The notes: a model not told the origin generated them from the letters alone. Shown: positions 37,796-46,621, numbered from the stretch's first letter. The stretch: 64,000 nt of DNA from Desulfosporosinus meridiei DSM 13257 (GCF_000231385.2 NC_018515.1:1-64000), one strand, 5' to 3'. Numbers and translations are program-made.

Positions 37796-38971
37796 ATGTT
37801 TCAGAAGAATCCAACTCAGGTAGTAACCTTAGTTCGGAAATCTCGTATTGCTCAGATTGCAGTTGCTTTGGTCGGTATCCTACTGGTTGCAGGCATAACG
37901 GTTTTATACAATGTGAAGACTATCAATGCCAATATAGATGGGAAACAGGTTTGTATCAGAACTCTTTATGGGACAGTAGGCCAGGCACTTGAGCATTCGT
38001 CGAAAATTGAGTTTTATCCAGAAGATATTGTGAGTCCTTCAATAGATACTAAAGTTACCAATGGGATGGCAGTTAATGTACAAAGTAGCGTTCCAGTTAA
38101 TCTCTCAGTTGATGGTCAGATTTTTAACACCCGAACAGCTAAAGAAACAGTAGGTGAAGCTCTTAGCGAGTTATCAGAACGTTATAAGCTTGAGATCAAA
38201 GATGTGGATGAAGTCAATGTTGCATTATCGGAATCAGTAACTGATAACATGGATATCCAAGTATTGAGATCAATCCCTATTAAAGTTAGTGCTGACGGAA
38301 AAAAAATAGATACTTATATTGCACCACGAACTGTGGCTGACGCTCTCAACAAGCTTGGTATAACCTTAGGGGCAGAAGATAGAATTTCTTTAGCTCTTGA
38401 CCATATGTTGGAACCTAATGACCAACTGAATGTGGTTCGGGTTACCCATCCTATTGAGACCGTAAAAAGTGAGATCCCCTATCAAATAGTTGCCCAACCT
38501 GCTGATTATCCTCTTGGCTTACCGGATAGACTAGTCAGTCGGGGCTCTAACGGTCTTCAAGAACAGACAGTAAGACTGACACTTGAGGATGGAAAAGAAG
38601 TAGATCGTCAAATACTCAACCAACGGGTTGTGAAACCTCCCACAAACCAAGTTGTTTCCCGTGGTACACAGACGACAATTTCGAGGGGGGGTAATACCAT
38701 TAGCTTTAAACGTGCTTATGTCATGAAAGCGTCTGCCTATTGTATGCCCGGAGGGAGAACTGCTACCGGTGCATCGGTAGGTAAAGGAATTATTGCAGTT
38801 GACCCTAGAGTGATTCCTCTAGGAAAGTCAGTTTATGTTGAAGGATATGGTTATGCCCAAGCTCTTGATACCGGAGGAGCAATTCGTGGAGAGCGTGTCG
38901 ACCTTTATATGGATTCTAAACAAGCTGCTTTATCATGGGGAGTTCGAACCGTCACAGTATATGTTCAATAA
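37796..38971 (+). CDS. yabE: YabE-like cell-wall hydrolase (DUF348 x3, G5, 3D)
   Basis: The 391-residue protein has an N-terminal membrane anchor or signal (IAQIAVALVGILLVAGITVLY). Three DUF348 (YabE-type) repeats follow at about 45-97, 99-158 and 160-216. Next is a G5 domain (about 222-300) and a 3D domain (about 305-391) with ATGASVGKGIIAVDPRVIPLG and ALDTGGAIRGERVDLY. The layout matches B. subtilis YabE and is Rpf-like in architecture. The gene follows tatD in bacilli; here a shorter 3D protein stands between them. Confidence 0.9.
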   Translation: MFQKNPTQVVTLVRKSRIAQIAVALVGILLVAGITVLYNVKTINANIDGKQVCIRTLYGTVGQALEHSSKIEFYPEDIVSPSIDTKVTNGMAVNVQSSVPVNLSVDGQIFNTRTAKETVGEALSELSERYKLEIKDVDEVNVALSESVTDNMDIQVLRSIPIKVSADGKKIDTYIAPRTVADALNKLGITLGAEDRISLALDHMLEPNDQLNVVRVTHPIETVKSEIPYQIVAQPADYPLGLPDRLVSRGSNGLQEQTVRLTLEDGKEVDRQILNQRVVKPPTNQVVSRGTQTTISRGGNTISFKRAYVMKASAYCMPGGRTATGASVGKGIIAVDPRVIPLGKSVYVEGYGYAQALDTGGAIRGERVDLYMDSKQAALSWGVRTVTVYVQ

Positions 38972-39024
38972 ATTCAGCCCTTTTATAAAACTTTAAGCCG
39001 TTACTTAAACTTAAATAAAATGGA

Positions 39025-39058
39025 AAGAAGCCTTAGGTCAAGCCAAGGCTTCTTTTTT
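39025..39058 (+). terminator. Intrinsic terminator of yabE
   Basis: AAGAAGCCTT pairs with AAGGCTTCTT around a 10-nt loop, followed by T residues. Confidence 0.85.
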
Positions 39059-39072
39059 GTTGAGAACAGAAA

Positions 39073-39101
39073 GTATATCTTTATTTATCAGCACATAATC
39101 A
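39073..39101 (+). promoter_or_regulatory. Candidate sigma-E-like promoter of cwlD
   Basis: GTATATC (39073-39079), a 14-nt spacer and CATAATCA (39094-39101) partly fit the mother-cell sigma-E pattern KMATATT-N14-CATACANT, with several mismatches. cwlD is sporulation-expressed in bacilli. Weak evidence. Confidence 0.25.
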
Positions 39102-39134
39102 TTAAAAAGAATCGCTAATTGGGGGAGTGCTAAA

Positions 39135-39842
39135 ATGCGATGGCCGAAGGTTATTATTGGAACAAAGCTAGCTATTTTACTTGTTATTGGTGTTATGAGT
39201 ACACTAATACTCTCGGTATTTTGGCAAGGCTCAGCAGCAGTAATTAATCAATTTGAAAACCGTTATGTAGTAATGCTTGATCCTGGGCACGGAGGGTATG
39301 ATCCTGGAGCAGTTTCATCTCAAGGTGTCTATGAAAAAGCCATTAATCTTAAGATTGCCCAGAAAGTTAAGGAGATGTTGCAACCAAGTGGTATAGAAGT
39401 TTTCCTTACACGGGAGGAAGATCTTGATTATGTTCCGGATGGAGTTAAAGGAAAGACGACCAAGAAGCAAATTGATTTAAATCATCGTATTGAAATGGCA
39501 AAAGAAGAGAAGGCGGATATATTTGTAAGCCTACATGTCAATGCAACTAAAACAGGTCAAAATTCCGGTGCAGAAACTTTTTTTCATTATAAATCAGAAT
39601 CTGGAAAAAGATTGGCGGAATTAATCCAACAAGAAATGATTAAAATAAATGGGATGAATCGTAGGGTTGCAAAACCTGGAGATTTTTATATTATCAAAAA
39701 TACTAGTATGCCCGCTGTAATTGTAGAGGTAGGTTATCTTTCTAGTGCTAAAGAACAGAAGAAGTTGCAACAGACTTGGTATCAAGAACAACTATCTAGA
39801 GCAATTGCCAAAGGTATTTCTAATTATTTTGATCTTCCATAA
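39135..39842 (+). CDS. cwlD: N-acetylmuramoyl-L-alanine amidase CwlD
   Basis: The 235-residue Amidase_3 enzyme has a membrane or signal helix (LAILLVIGVMSTLILSVFW) and the zinc site: DPGHGGYDPGAV (His), EKAINL (Glu), SLHVNA (His) and catalytic Glu in AVIVEVGYLS. In spore formers CwlD removes peptide side chains during synthesis of muramic-delta-lactam in the cortex, which germination lytic enzymes need. Other Amidase_3 roles are possible, but size and company of sporulation genes favour CwlD. Confidence 0.85.
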   Translation: MRWPKVIIGTKLAILLVIGVMSTLILSVFWQGSAAVINQFENRYVVMLDPGHGGYDPGAVSSQGVYEKAINLKIAQKVKEMLQPSGIEVFLTREEDLDYVPDGVKGKTTKKQIDLNHRIEMAKEEKADIFVSLHVNATKTGQNSGAETFFHYKSESGKRLAELIQQEMIKINGMNRRVAKPGDFYIIKNTSMPAVIVEVGYLSSAKEQKKLQQTWYQEQLSRAIAKGISNYFDLP

Positions 39843-39950
39843 TTAGCTTGAATAGGATATTAACGTACAATCCTTATATACATAACCTCTTTTTGAAGCG
39901 GGGAAGATAAAGTCAGTTACCGAATCTAGATTAAGGAGTTGAAGTGAAGC

Positions 39951-41117
39951 ATGAAACGGTTTCTGACTTTATTAGCGAGTAGTGCCTTGGTTTTAAGCCT
40001 TTCTTTGGCGGGATGTACAAATGTTCAACCACCGGCTGCTCCGGAAGCCCCTGAGCAAACAACACAATTGCCGGAAGCCGAAGCAGGAGCAACACGTGAT
40101 TCTGTATTAGGTCCCGAGAAGCGGGTAGTCATGGGTTTTTATACTGACCAGGAGGGACCTGTGCCCAGCTCAAAAGAATCTACATTAAAAAATGCAAAAC
40201 TATTGGATGAAGTTGCGTTTTTTTGGTATTCCTTTGATGCAAACGGTAAAGTTATTCCGACTGGAGACATTGATCTGAAGTTAAAAGATCAAGTTCAGAA
40301 GAATGGCTCCAAAGCCTATGCCTTAGTGCATAACATGAAATTAAAAGGGACTGTCGGCTTTGATGAGAATTTAGCTCATAGTATGCTATCTAACCCTGGA
40401 AAAAGGTCTAACCTAGTTGCCAATTTAGTTAATCTGACAACGAAGGATAATTGGGATGGTATTTCTATTGACATTGAAAAAACCCCGCCCGGAGATCGTG
40501 ACAATTTCTCGGCCTTTGTTGCAGAACTTAAAAAAGCCTTGCAAGCAAAGGACAAAGTTTTAAACATTTCTATTCCTGCAAAATTTGCAGATTATCCATC
40601 TGACCTTTGGTCGGGAGCTTATGATTATGCAGCAATCGGAAAATCTGCTGACCAAATCATTCTTATGACTTATGATGAGCATGGGCTGGGAACAACTCAA
40701 GGACCTGTGGCATCGGAAGGATGGGTTGATCGGGTTATTAAATTTGCAGTAGGAAAAATTCCTAAAGAAAAAATTGTAATGGGTCTGCCAGTTTACTCCT
40801 TTGACTGGGGAACCAATAAGCCAACAATGCCGGACTATCTGTCTTACGCCCAAACTGTTGAGAGGGCTAAGAAACATGGGGTAGAGATCCATACTGACCC
40901 AAATGCTAAAGTCCCGCAATTTACCTACACAGCAAATGGGATTCGTCACGAAGTTTACTTTGAGAATATCGCCAGCTTAAGAGCAAAAATGGATGATGCG
41001 CTTAAGTATAAACTACATGGTGTTGCCGTCTGGCGTTTAGGAATGGAAGATCCTCAGATTTGGGAACAGCTTCTGAAAACCTACGGAACGAACAAAGAGA
41101 CCCAAGAAAAGAAATAA
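39951..41117 (+). CDS. Glycoside hydrolase family 18 lipoprotein
   Basis: A 388-residue secreted lipoprotein: the signal peptide ends LSLSLAGC (Cys22), followed by a Pro/Glu-rich linker (about 25-50). The GH18 TIM barrel contains the catalytic motif DGISIDIEKTPPGDR (DxxxDxE, about 168-182) and QIILMTYDEHG. The fold resembles YaaH/SleL/YdhD-like spore and cell-wall glucosaminidases, but LysM domains are absent, so lipid anchoring may replace them. Substrate (peptidoglycan or chitin-like) is not certain. AAGGAG precedes the ATG. Confidence 0.85.
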   Translation: MKRFLTLLASSALVLSLSLAGCTNVQPPAAPEAPEQTTQLPEAEAGATRDSVLGPEKRVVMGFYTDQEGPVPSSKESTLKNAKLLDEVAFFWYSFDANGKVIPTGDIDLKLKDQVQKNGSKAYALVHNMKLKGTVGFDENLAHSMLSNPGKRSNLVANLVNLTTKDNWDGISIDIEKTPPGDRDNFSAFVAELKKALQAKDKVLNISIPAKFADYPSDLWSGAYDYAAIGKSADQIILMTYDEHGLGTTQGPVASEGWVDRVIKFAVGKIPKEKIVMGLPVYSFDWGTNKPTMPDYLSYAQTVERAKKHGVEIHTDPNAKVPQFTYTANGIRHEVYFENIASLRAKMDDALKYKLHGVAVWRLGMEDPQIWEQLLKTYGTNKETQEKK

Positions 41118-41131
41118 TTCGAAAGAACTTG

Positions 41132-41158
41132 AGCCCCCACTTAAAAGTGGGGGCTTTT
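41132..41158 (+). terminator. Intrinsic terminator of the GH18 gene
   Basis: AGCCCCCACTT pairs with AAGTGGGGGCT over about 10 bp with a tiny A-rich loop, followed by TTTT. Confidence 0.85.
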
Positions 41159-41217
41159 ATTTGAGTATTTGAACATTCTCGGTTAAGATATAAGAGTTGA
41201 AAACGGAGGAATCAAGG

Positions 41218-41766
41218 ATGATAAAGGAACTTATAGTTGTTGAAGGGAAAAATGACGCTCATGCAGTGCGCTTAGCCCTTGGTGAAGTGGATATAATATG
41301 GACTGATGGTTATGGGCTTACGAGAAAAAAACTTGAATACATCGCAGAAATGGCCAATCGACAAGGTGTAATTGTATTTACTGACCCAGATACTGTTGGG
41401 GAACAGATTCGCAATCGTATTCGTAGGCACGTGCCCAAGGCAAAGCATGTTTACTTAACCAGAAAAGTCGCAACAAAGCAAGGGGATATTGGGGTTGAGA
41501 ACGCAGCCCTGGAGGAAATTCGACGTGCCTTTGCGCAGATCCGGCAAGAGCAGTTTGAAATTGGTCAGTTTAGTATAGATGATTTAATACTAGTTGGTCT
41601 TGCAGGAACCGGGCATGCTAAAGAATATCGCTTCGAACTTGGTCGTAAGTTAGGAATTGGAGATTGTAATGCAAAACAATTTCTCCATCGCTTAAACAGG
41701 TTTGGAATTTCTCGACAGGAGTTTTTTCAAGTACTGAAGGAGGTGCAACATGGAGAGCGCCGCTGA
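41218..41766 (+). CDS. rnmV: Ribonuclease M5
   Basis: RNase M5 (182 aa) completes 5S rRNA maturation in Firmicutes. The Toprim domain has LIVVEGKNDAHAV with the catalytic Glu and FTDPDTVGEQIR with the DxD motif. The ATG at 41218 has GGAGG 8 nt upstream; an earlier in-frame start at 41197 has none. It overlaps rsmA by 17 nt, as in the B. subtilis rnmV-ksgA pair. Confidence 0.94.
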   Translation: MIKELIVVEGKNDAHAVRLALGEVDIIWTDGYGLTRKKLEYIAEMANRQGVIVFTDPDTVGEQIRNRIRRHVPKAKHVYLTRKVATKQGDIGVENAALEEIRRAFAQIRQEQFEIGQFSIDDLILVGLAGTGHAKEYRFELGRKLGIGDCNAKQFLHRLNRFGISRQEFFQVLKEVQHGERR

Positions 41767-42574
41767 ATATACTCAACGTCTGGTAAAGCATGGGGCACGA
41801 GCTTTGAAATCCATGGGCCAAAATTTTTTAATAAATGATGAAGTAATTGAAGAAATTGTTGCTGCAAGTGTATTACAAAAAGATACTCCTTTAGTTGAAA
41901 TTGGGCCTGGCCTGGGAGTGTTAACTCGTAAATTAGCGCCAAAAGTTCCGAAAATGTGGGCAATAGAATTAGACCAACAGAAAATAAATCTTTTGTACAA
42001 AGAACTTAAGGAGCACTCTGTGGAAGTTGTGCACCAAGATGCCTTAAAGGTAAATTTAAGGGATTTATGGGGTGATAGAATGGGGTATTTGATAGGGAAT
42101 TTACCCTACTACATCACCAGTCCACTAATTATGCATTTTTTAGAGCAAGCTGACCTTTTAAGTGGGATGACGATCATGGTTCAAAAAGAGGTTGCTGATC
42201 GGATTAATGCTCGGCCAGGCACTAAAATATATGGAATTTTATCTATTGCAGTCCAGATATCGGCTAATGTCACAAAAATCATGGATGTTTCAGCTAATTC
42301 TTTCTGGCCTGTTCCTAAAGTAGATTCTGCAGTAATTAGGTTAGACCTCCGCCCTTATCCAGGATTTGATGTTGATAAAAAAGACTTCTTCCGGGTTGTT
42401 AAAGCTGCCTTCAGCCAACGAAGAAAAACTCTAGGGAACTCATTGGCCGGTGGGTTAGGCCTAAAAAAGGAGGAAGTCATCGAACGCATGCAGTGTGCGG
42501 GGATTTCTGACGGTAGACGAGCAGAGTCACTGAGTATTGAGGAATTTATAGTATTAACTAAGTCCTTTATTTAA
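41750..42574 (+). CDS. rsmA: 16S rRNA (adenine1518/1519-N6)-dimethyltransferase
   Basis: RsmA/KsgA (274 aa) dimethylates A1518 and A1519 near the 3' end of 16S rRNA. It shows GQNFLIND, SAM motif I VEIGPGLGVLTRKLA, and the catalytic NLPYYITSP. A strong AAGGAGGTGCAAC site inside rnmV precedes the ATG. Confidence 0.97.
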   Translation: MESAAEYTQRLVKHGARALKSMGQNFLINDEVIEEIVAASVLQKDTPLVEIGPGLGVLTRKLAPKVPKMWAIELDQQKINLLYKELKEHSVEVVHQDALKVNLRDLWGDRMGYLIGNLPYYITSPLIMHFLEQADLLSGMTIMVQKEVADRINARPGTKIYGILSIAVQISANVTKIMDVSANSFWPVPKVDSAVIRLDLRPYPGFDVDKKDFFRVVKAAFSQRRKTLGNSLAGGLGLKKEEVIERMQCAGISDGRRAESLSIEEFIVLTKSFI

Positions 42575-42630
42575 AAACAGAGATTAGTAGTCAAAGGGAT
42601 GTATGGATATAGACAAGTAGGATTGAACAA

Positions 42631-42656
42631 AGCTCTCCGTGTGGAGGGCTTCTTTT
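42631..42656 (+). terminator. Intrinsic terminator after rsmA
   Basis: AGCTCTCC pairs with GGAGGGCT (one G-U) around GTGT, followed by TCTTTTT. Confidence 0.75.
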
Positions 42657-42793
42657 TATTATTTATAAGCCAAAATAATTGATTTTGAGGGCATAAAACA
42701 GGAAAAAAATCCAAAACTATAAAAAGGTTGTAATTATTTTTTTCGGAATATCAATTAGATTAAGTTTTTACATACTGGAGGTTGAAGGGAATA

Positions 42794-43387
42794 TTGGGAA
42801 AAGGTAAGCACCGCTCAATAAAATGGTCGAGCGTTATTGCTACGTCTGCCACTTCTGTGTTAGCGCTGACTGCATTAGTTACTGTATACCTAACAGTTGC
42901 AGCTTGGAAAGTTCAGCAAGGGACGACACGTCCTTATTTTGTACTCAAAGAGTCGCCAAAAGTGGAGATAAGCAATGAACTTAGCTTAGAATTAAAATTT
43001 AATAATGTAGGGGTACACCCGGCAGTTGATCTTTCTAGTGAGACTATCGTTTTCGATGAACAATTATCCGCAGAGCCGATTTATAATGATGAGTCATCAA
43101 TTGTCAACGAGATACCTAAGGACGCTGCTTCAAGCCTGATAATGAATATACCAAGTGACGAAATGTACCTTAAACAATCTAATATTAATGCTCATTTCGT
43201 AGTGGTTGATTTATTGTACACAGATCCCATTTTAAATAAGTCTTATAATCAAACGATTTACATGAAGTGGAGCGGAGTGAATGAGGGAAAGATGCAACCA
43301 ATTGTACACGTACAAGCTGATGAAAAGGAAGAGATTTTAGATTACTTTCAAAAGTATAATATTGATCCAAGATTAAGAAGGCCTTAA
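42794..43387 (+). CDS. Hypothetical membrane-anchored protein
   Basis: I do not recognise this protein of about 197 residues. After a basic start (KGKHRSIKW) it has one membrane helix (VIATSATSVLALTALVTVYLTVAAW, about 14-38). The remaining 160 residues are polar, rich in N, S and E with beta-type patterns, and probably lie outside the membrane. No lipobox or catalytic motif is visible. The start is uncertain: TTG 42794 has GGAGG 12 nt upstream, while TTG 42782 abuts it. It ends 6 nt from the convergent glycosyltransferase gene. Confidence 0.6.
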   Translation: MGKGKHRSIKWSSVIATSATSVLALTALVTVYLTVAAWKVQQGTTRPYFVLKESPKVEISNELSLELKFNNVGVHPAVDLSSETIVFDEQLSAEPIYNDESSIVNEIPKDAASSLIMNIPSDEMYLKQSNINAHFVVVDLLYTDPILNKSYNQTIYMKWSGVNEGKMQPIVHVQADEKEEILDYFQKYNIDPRLRRP

Positions 43388-43393
43388 AGACAA

Positions 43394-44263
43394 CTAGAAA
43401 GCTTCAGGTAGATTTGGCGGTGGCAGGGGAGATCCGGGGATAATTATATGCTGTTCAAAGAAAATTCCTTCAGACTTAAGGGACTGCTCCCAGTATTCAA
43501 GAAGATCAAAACGTCGTTCAGGATGATAGCCTAATAAAGTGTGTTTTCCCAAGGATCTAGAGGGAGGCTCATTTTTGACAAGGGATAATCCCATTAAGCA
43601 ATCTCCGATAATGGTTTCAGCAATCAGTCGGGCATGACGACGATGTTTTCTGGGAGAATGAAGAGCTTCGTGGGGAATTGATGCAGCAACTTTAATAGTC
43701 AGGTTGTTTTTTTGGGCCCAGTATAGGGTGAGGGGTGGGATAGCTATTGCTTCGGGAGGAAGAGTACGCAGAGCTCGTTCGGAAAGTGCATGTGGTCCGT
43801 GTGTTGGGGTTGCGAGGCCAAGGCTTTTAAACAAATCCAGCTCACGGTTTAGTTTTGCCCTAAACCTTAAGACTAGATTGGCCAACTTTTGACGATGTGG
43901 AATATAAGGATAGCAATTTGTTAAGGCTACATCAACTCCTGACTCTATGGAATCAAGAAGTTTAACGAGATTCTCATAGATATCTCCAGACATATCCCCA
44001 TCGACGAAGAGAGCGCCTTTAACACCTAAATGGCGTGCATAGAGTGCTCCAATTGCCCTCGGGATATCAATTCCCAGGGAGTCTGAGAAGTAGAGAGTGT
44101 GAATTCTAGCATCAGGAATTGAACGGACAAGTTCAAATGTCCGATCTGTACAGCCATTGAGTACTAATATGATATGACTGATAGGAAGACGCAGAATGGT
44201 GGTCAAGGCAGCCAAGATGCTCTTTTCTTCATTTTGGGCTGGAATGATGCCTGCGAACATCAT
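43394..44263 (-). CDS. Family 2-like glycosyltransferase
   Basis: The 289-residue protein has a GT-A nucleotide-sugar fold: MFAGIIPAQNEEKSILAAL at the N-terminus, ILVLNGCTDRTFELV, and the metal-binding DGDMSGDIYENL near residue 87. No membrane segment is obvious. Acceptor and sugar are unknown. AAGGGGGTCTCC precedes two ATG codons. It is the only gene on this strand between two plus-strand blocks and is not part of the conserved origin-region backbone. Confidence 0.78.
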   Translation of the reverse strand: MMFAGIIPAQNEEKSILAALTTILRLPISHIILVLNGCTDRTFELVRSIPDARIHTLYFSDSLGIDIPRAIGALYARHLGVKGALFVDGDMSGDIYENLVKLLDSIESGVDVALTNCYPYIPHRQKLANLVLRFRAKLNRELDLFKSLGLATPTHGPHALSERALRTLPPEAIAIPPLTLYWAQKNNLTIKVAASIPHEALHSPRKHRRHARLIAETIIGDCLMGLSLVKNEPPSRSLGKHTLLGYHPERRFDLLEYWEQSLKSEGIFFEQHIIIPGSPLPPPNLPEAF

Positions 44264-44324
44264 GGAGACCCCCTTTTACGTAAATTGTTATAATTCTAAT
44301 ATATGCCGTTTTAGTTAGGTTCGA

Positions 44325-44333
44325 CATAGGATA
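44325..44333 (+). promoter_or_regulatory. Candidate sigma-K -10 element before yabG
   Basis: CATAGGATA fits the mother-cell sigma-K -10 pattern CATANNNTA. A clear -35 AC element at 16-17 nt is not obvious. yabG is sigma-K dependent in B. subtilis. Confidence 0.35.
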
Positions 44334-44427
44334 TGGAGATATAGCAAATTTACTATCAACTATGATGAAACTCTAGCTAAGAGTTAAGATGGCCGATGTT
44401 AGAATTACCAAAGAGGGGGTCAGACTG

Positions 44428-45273
44428 ATGATTCAGGTTGGGGATGTTGTAGCACGTCTATCACATCAGCAGGATGTCTATTTCCATGTTTATAAAATAC
44501 AGGGCAACAATTTTAAAGGCAAAGGATCTAACTCTGTGATTCTTAAAGGACTTAATTTAAGGTTATTGGCAGATGCCCCCATCTCGGATCTTGTGTTGAA
44601 GAGTCCTGTAGAGGTTGCAAATTATGAACGGGAAGATCATAAAATGATTTATCAAAAGTTACACAAACTGACAAGTCAGAGAAAAGTAGAATTCGACGAT
44701 CAAAAAGAATTCTTTGAAATACCTGGCCGAGTTTTGCAGCTTGATGGGGATCAGGAATATTTGCAGCAATGTATTAAGACCTATCGTCAAATGGGAATTG
44801 AGGCTAAAGGGATTTGCAAATCAGAAATAGAGCAACCGAGAGTAATACGCAAAATATTGCAAGAGAACCCTACGGATATATTAGTGTTGACAGGGCATGA
44901 TGGGTTGATTTCAGGAAAAAAAGATTTTCATAGTATGGACAGCTACCGGAGTTCTCGTTATTTTGTGGAATCTGTTTTAGAAGCTCGGCGTTTTCAGCAT
45001 AATAGAGATGCACTTGTTATCTTTGCAGGTGCCTGTCAATCAAATTATGAAGCGATTCTATCAGCAGGAGCAAATTTTGCTTCATCGCCTAAACGCATGC
45101 TAATTCACGCTTTCGATCCAGTATTTATTGTTGAGAGAATTGCATTTACCCCAACAGATCAAATTGTTTCTGTAAAGGATATTTTAACCCACACAATTAC
45201 GGGAACAGACGGAGTAGGGGGGGTAGAAACAAGGGGACAGATGCGAAGGGGTTATCCGCGAAGCCCGTATTAA
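44428..45273 (+). CDS. yabG: Sporulation-specific coat protease YabG
   Basis: YabG (281 aa) is the cysteine protease that processes spore coat proteins. Conserved segments are IQVGDVVARLSHQQDVYF at the start, GRVLQLDGDQEYLQQC, DILVLTGHDG (catalytic His), VIFAGACQSNYEAILSAGANFASSP (catalytic Cys) and the C-terminal GVGGVETRGQMRRG. The ATG at 44428 follows GAGGGGGTC, and homologues start at this residue. An ATG at 44389 is less likely. The rnmV-rsmA-yabG order of bacilli is kept, with two genes inserted. Confidence 0.92.
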   Translation: MIQVGDVVARLSHQQDVYFHVYKIQGNNFKGKGSNSVILKGLNLRLLADAPISDLVLKSPVEVANYEREDHKMIYQKLHKLTSQRKVEFDDQKEFFEIPGRVLQLDGDQEYLQQCIKTYRQMGIEAKGICKSEIEQPRVIRKILQENPTDILVLTGHDGLISGKKDFHSMDSYRSSRYFVESVLEARRFQHNRDALVIFAGACQSNYEAILSAGANFASSPKRMLIHAFDPVFIVERIAFTPTDQIVSVKDILTHTITGTDGVGGVETRGQMRRGYPRSPY

Positions 45274-45282
45274 ACAAATAAG

Positions 45283-45338
45283 GCTAGACACGGGGACGGT
45301 TCTTGTCTTAAGACGAGAGGACCGTCCCCGTGTCTAGC
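45283..45338. repeat. 18-bp-stem inverted repeat between yabG and ldt
   Basis: GCTAGACACGGGGACGGT at 45283-45300 is the exact reverse complement of 45321-45338, with a 20-nt loop that itself contains CTTAAG. GGGGACGGTTCTTGTC-type sequences are recurrent REP-like repeats in many Firmicute genomes. It lies between convergent genes and could stop transcription both ways, but lacks T-tracts. Confidence 0.7.
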
Positions 45339-45354
45339 GTAACGCCCATCAATG

Positions 45355-45693
45355 TTATGCCTGTATGATTACGGGAGTTTCGGTTTCGATAATTTGGTAG
45401 AGCTCTTCTACGTCGTGATTGTACATACGAATACAACCTTTTGATACCGCTTGCCCAATGCTCATGGGGTTATTGGTGCCATGAATTCCATAGTAAGGGA
45501 TAGATAGTCCCAGCCAGCGGGTGCCGAAGACTCCGCCGGGCTGCATTGTTTTGGTGGCGATATAGTAATTGCCTGGAGGAGTAGGGGTTGACTTCTTGCC
45601 GACTGCTATAGGATAGGAACGAATTCGTTGATTGTCTTTATAGAGTTCAAGCAATCGACTAGCTGTATAAATATAGATTTGATAGTTGGGCAT
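45355..45693 (-). CDS. Minimal L,D-transpeptidase (YkuD domain)
   Basis: The 112-residue protein is a bare YkuD catalytic domain with the signature HGTNNPMSIGQAVSKGCIRM: the conserved His, and Cys in SKGCIRM as nucleophile. Such enzymes form 3-3 crosslinks in peptidoglycan. No signal peptide, LysM or membrane segment is visible. It may act in the mother cell on the forespore side, or be exported with the coat. AAAGGGGC precedes the ATG on the minus strand. It diverges from cphB. Confidence 0.88.
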   Translation of the reverse strand: MPNYQIYIYTASRLLELYKDNQRIRSYPIAVGKKSTPTPPGNYYIATKTMQPGGVFGTRWLGLSIPYYGIHGTNNPMSIGQAVSKGCIRMYNHDVEELYQIIETETPVIIQA

Positions 45694-45820
45694 AGAATAG
45701 AAGCCCCTTTCTTTAGGTAATATATTTCTTAACTCATGGTATGTTTATGATTTCTGAATGTTCGCTTGCATAATTAAACCCTTTTTAGGTGGAAAATAAG
45801 TCAGACTGGAGGGATCAGTT

Positions 45821-46621
45821 TTGACAGAACGTGTTGAAGGAAAACTGCTTATTATTGGTGGAGCAGAAGATAAGAAAAACGAGTGTAAAATTTTAAAGAG
45901 ATTTGTTGAGGAATCAGGAGGTAGAGAAGCACGGATTACCGTATTGACCGCTGCGACGGAATATCCTCTTCAGGTGGGGACAGAGTATTATTCATTGTTT
46001 TTACAACTAGGGGCTAAGGAAGTTCAGGTTCTGGATGTTTCAGACCGTACACAAGCTAACAGACAAGGAATTGAAAAAGAATTTGAACAGTCGACAGGGA
46101 TTTTCTTTACAGGGGGTGATCAACTAAGAATAACTGGATTGCTGGGTGGTACGTTGCTAGGACGTAAGCTTCAATTATTATATGAGAACGGGATCATTAT
46201 TGCAGGAACAAGTGCAGGAGCATCTGTCATGTCCGATACAATGATTGTCGGTGGAGAAGCAGGAACCGCCAAGAAAAACACTTTATCTATGGCTCCGGGG
46301 CTGGGGCTCCTTCGTTCTGTAGTGGTAGATCAACATTTTGCCCAACGAGGGAGAATTGGCAGACTTTTATCGGCGATTTCTCAGAATCCCTATGTACTGG
46401 GAGTGGGTATTGACGAGGATACTGCCATTTTAGTTCAATCAGATGCCAGTTTTTCAGTGATAGGAAGCAATACAGTAACAGTCGTTGATGCATCAACTTC
46501 AACCACTACAAATGTTTCTGAAACCACCCCTGGCCAATCTCTGGTATTAAGCCCGATTGTAATGCATGTTTTATCTGAGGGCTATGGGTTTGATCTTAAG
46601 CAGCGAGTCTCTAAGCTTTGA
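45821..46621 (+). CDS. cphB: Cyanophycinase
   Basis: CphB (266 aa) is a serine-type exopeptidase that cleaves cyanophycin to beta-Asp-Arg dipeptides. The nucleophile motif is AGTSAGASVMSD near residue 130, in a class I glutaminase-like fold with LLIIGGAEDKK at the start and FFTGGDQLRITGLLGG. QHFAQRGRIGRLLSAI and GVGIDEDTAI are further family blocks. Translation starts at TTG 45821 after GGAGGGATC. cphA follows by 96 nt, so degradation and synthesis enzymes are paired. Confidence 0.94.
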   Translation: MTERVEGKLLIIGGAEDKKNECKILKRFVEESGGREARITVLTAATEYPLQVGTEYYSLFLQLGAKEVQVLDVSDRTQANRQGIEKEFEQSTGIFFTGGDQLRITGLLGGTLLGRKLQLLYENGIIIAGTSAGASVMSDTMIVGGEAGTAKKNTLSMAPGLGLLRSVVVDQHFAQRGRIGRLLSAISQNPYVLGVGIDEDTAILVQSDASFSVIGSNTVTVVDASTSTTTNVSETTPGQSLVLSPIVMHVLSEGYGFDLKQRVSKL

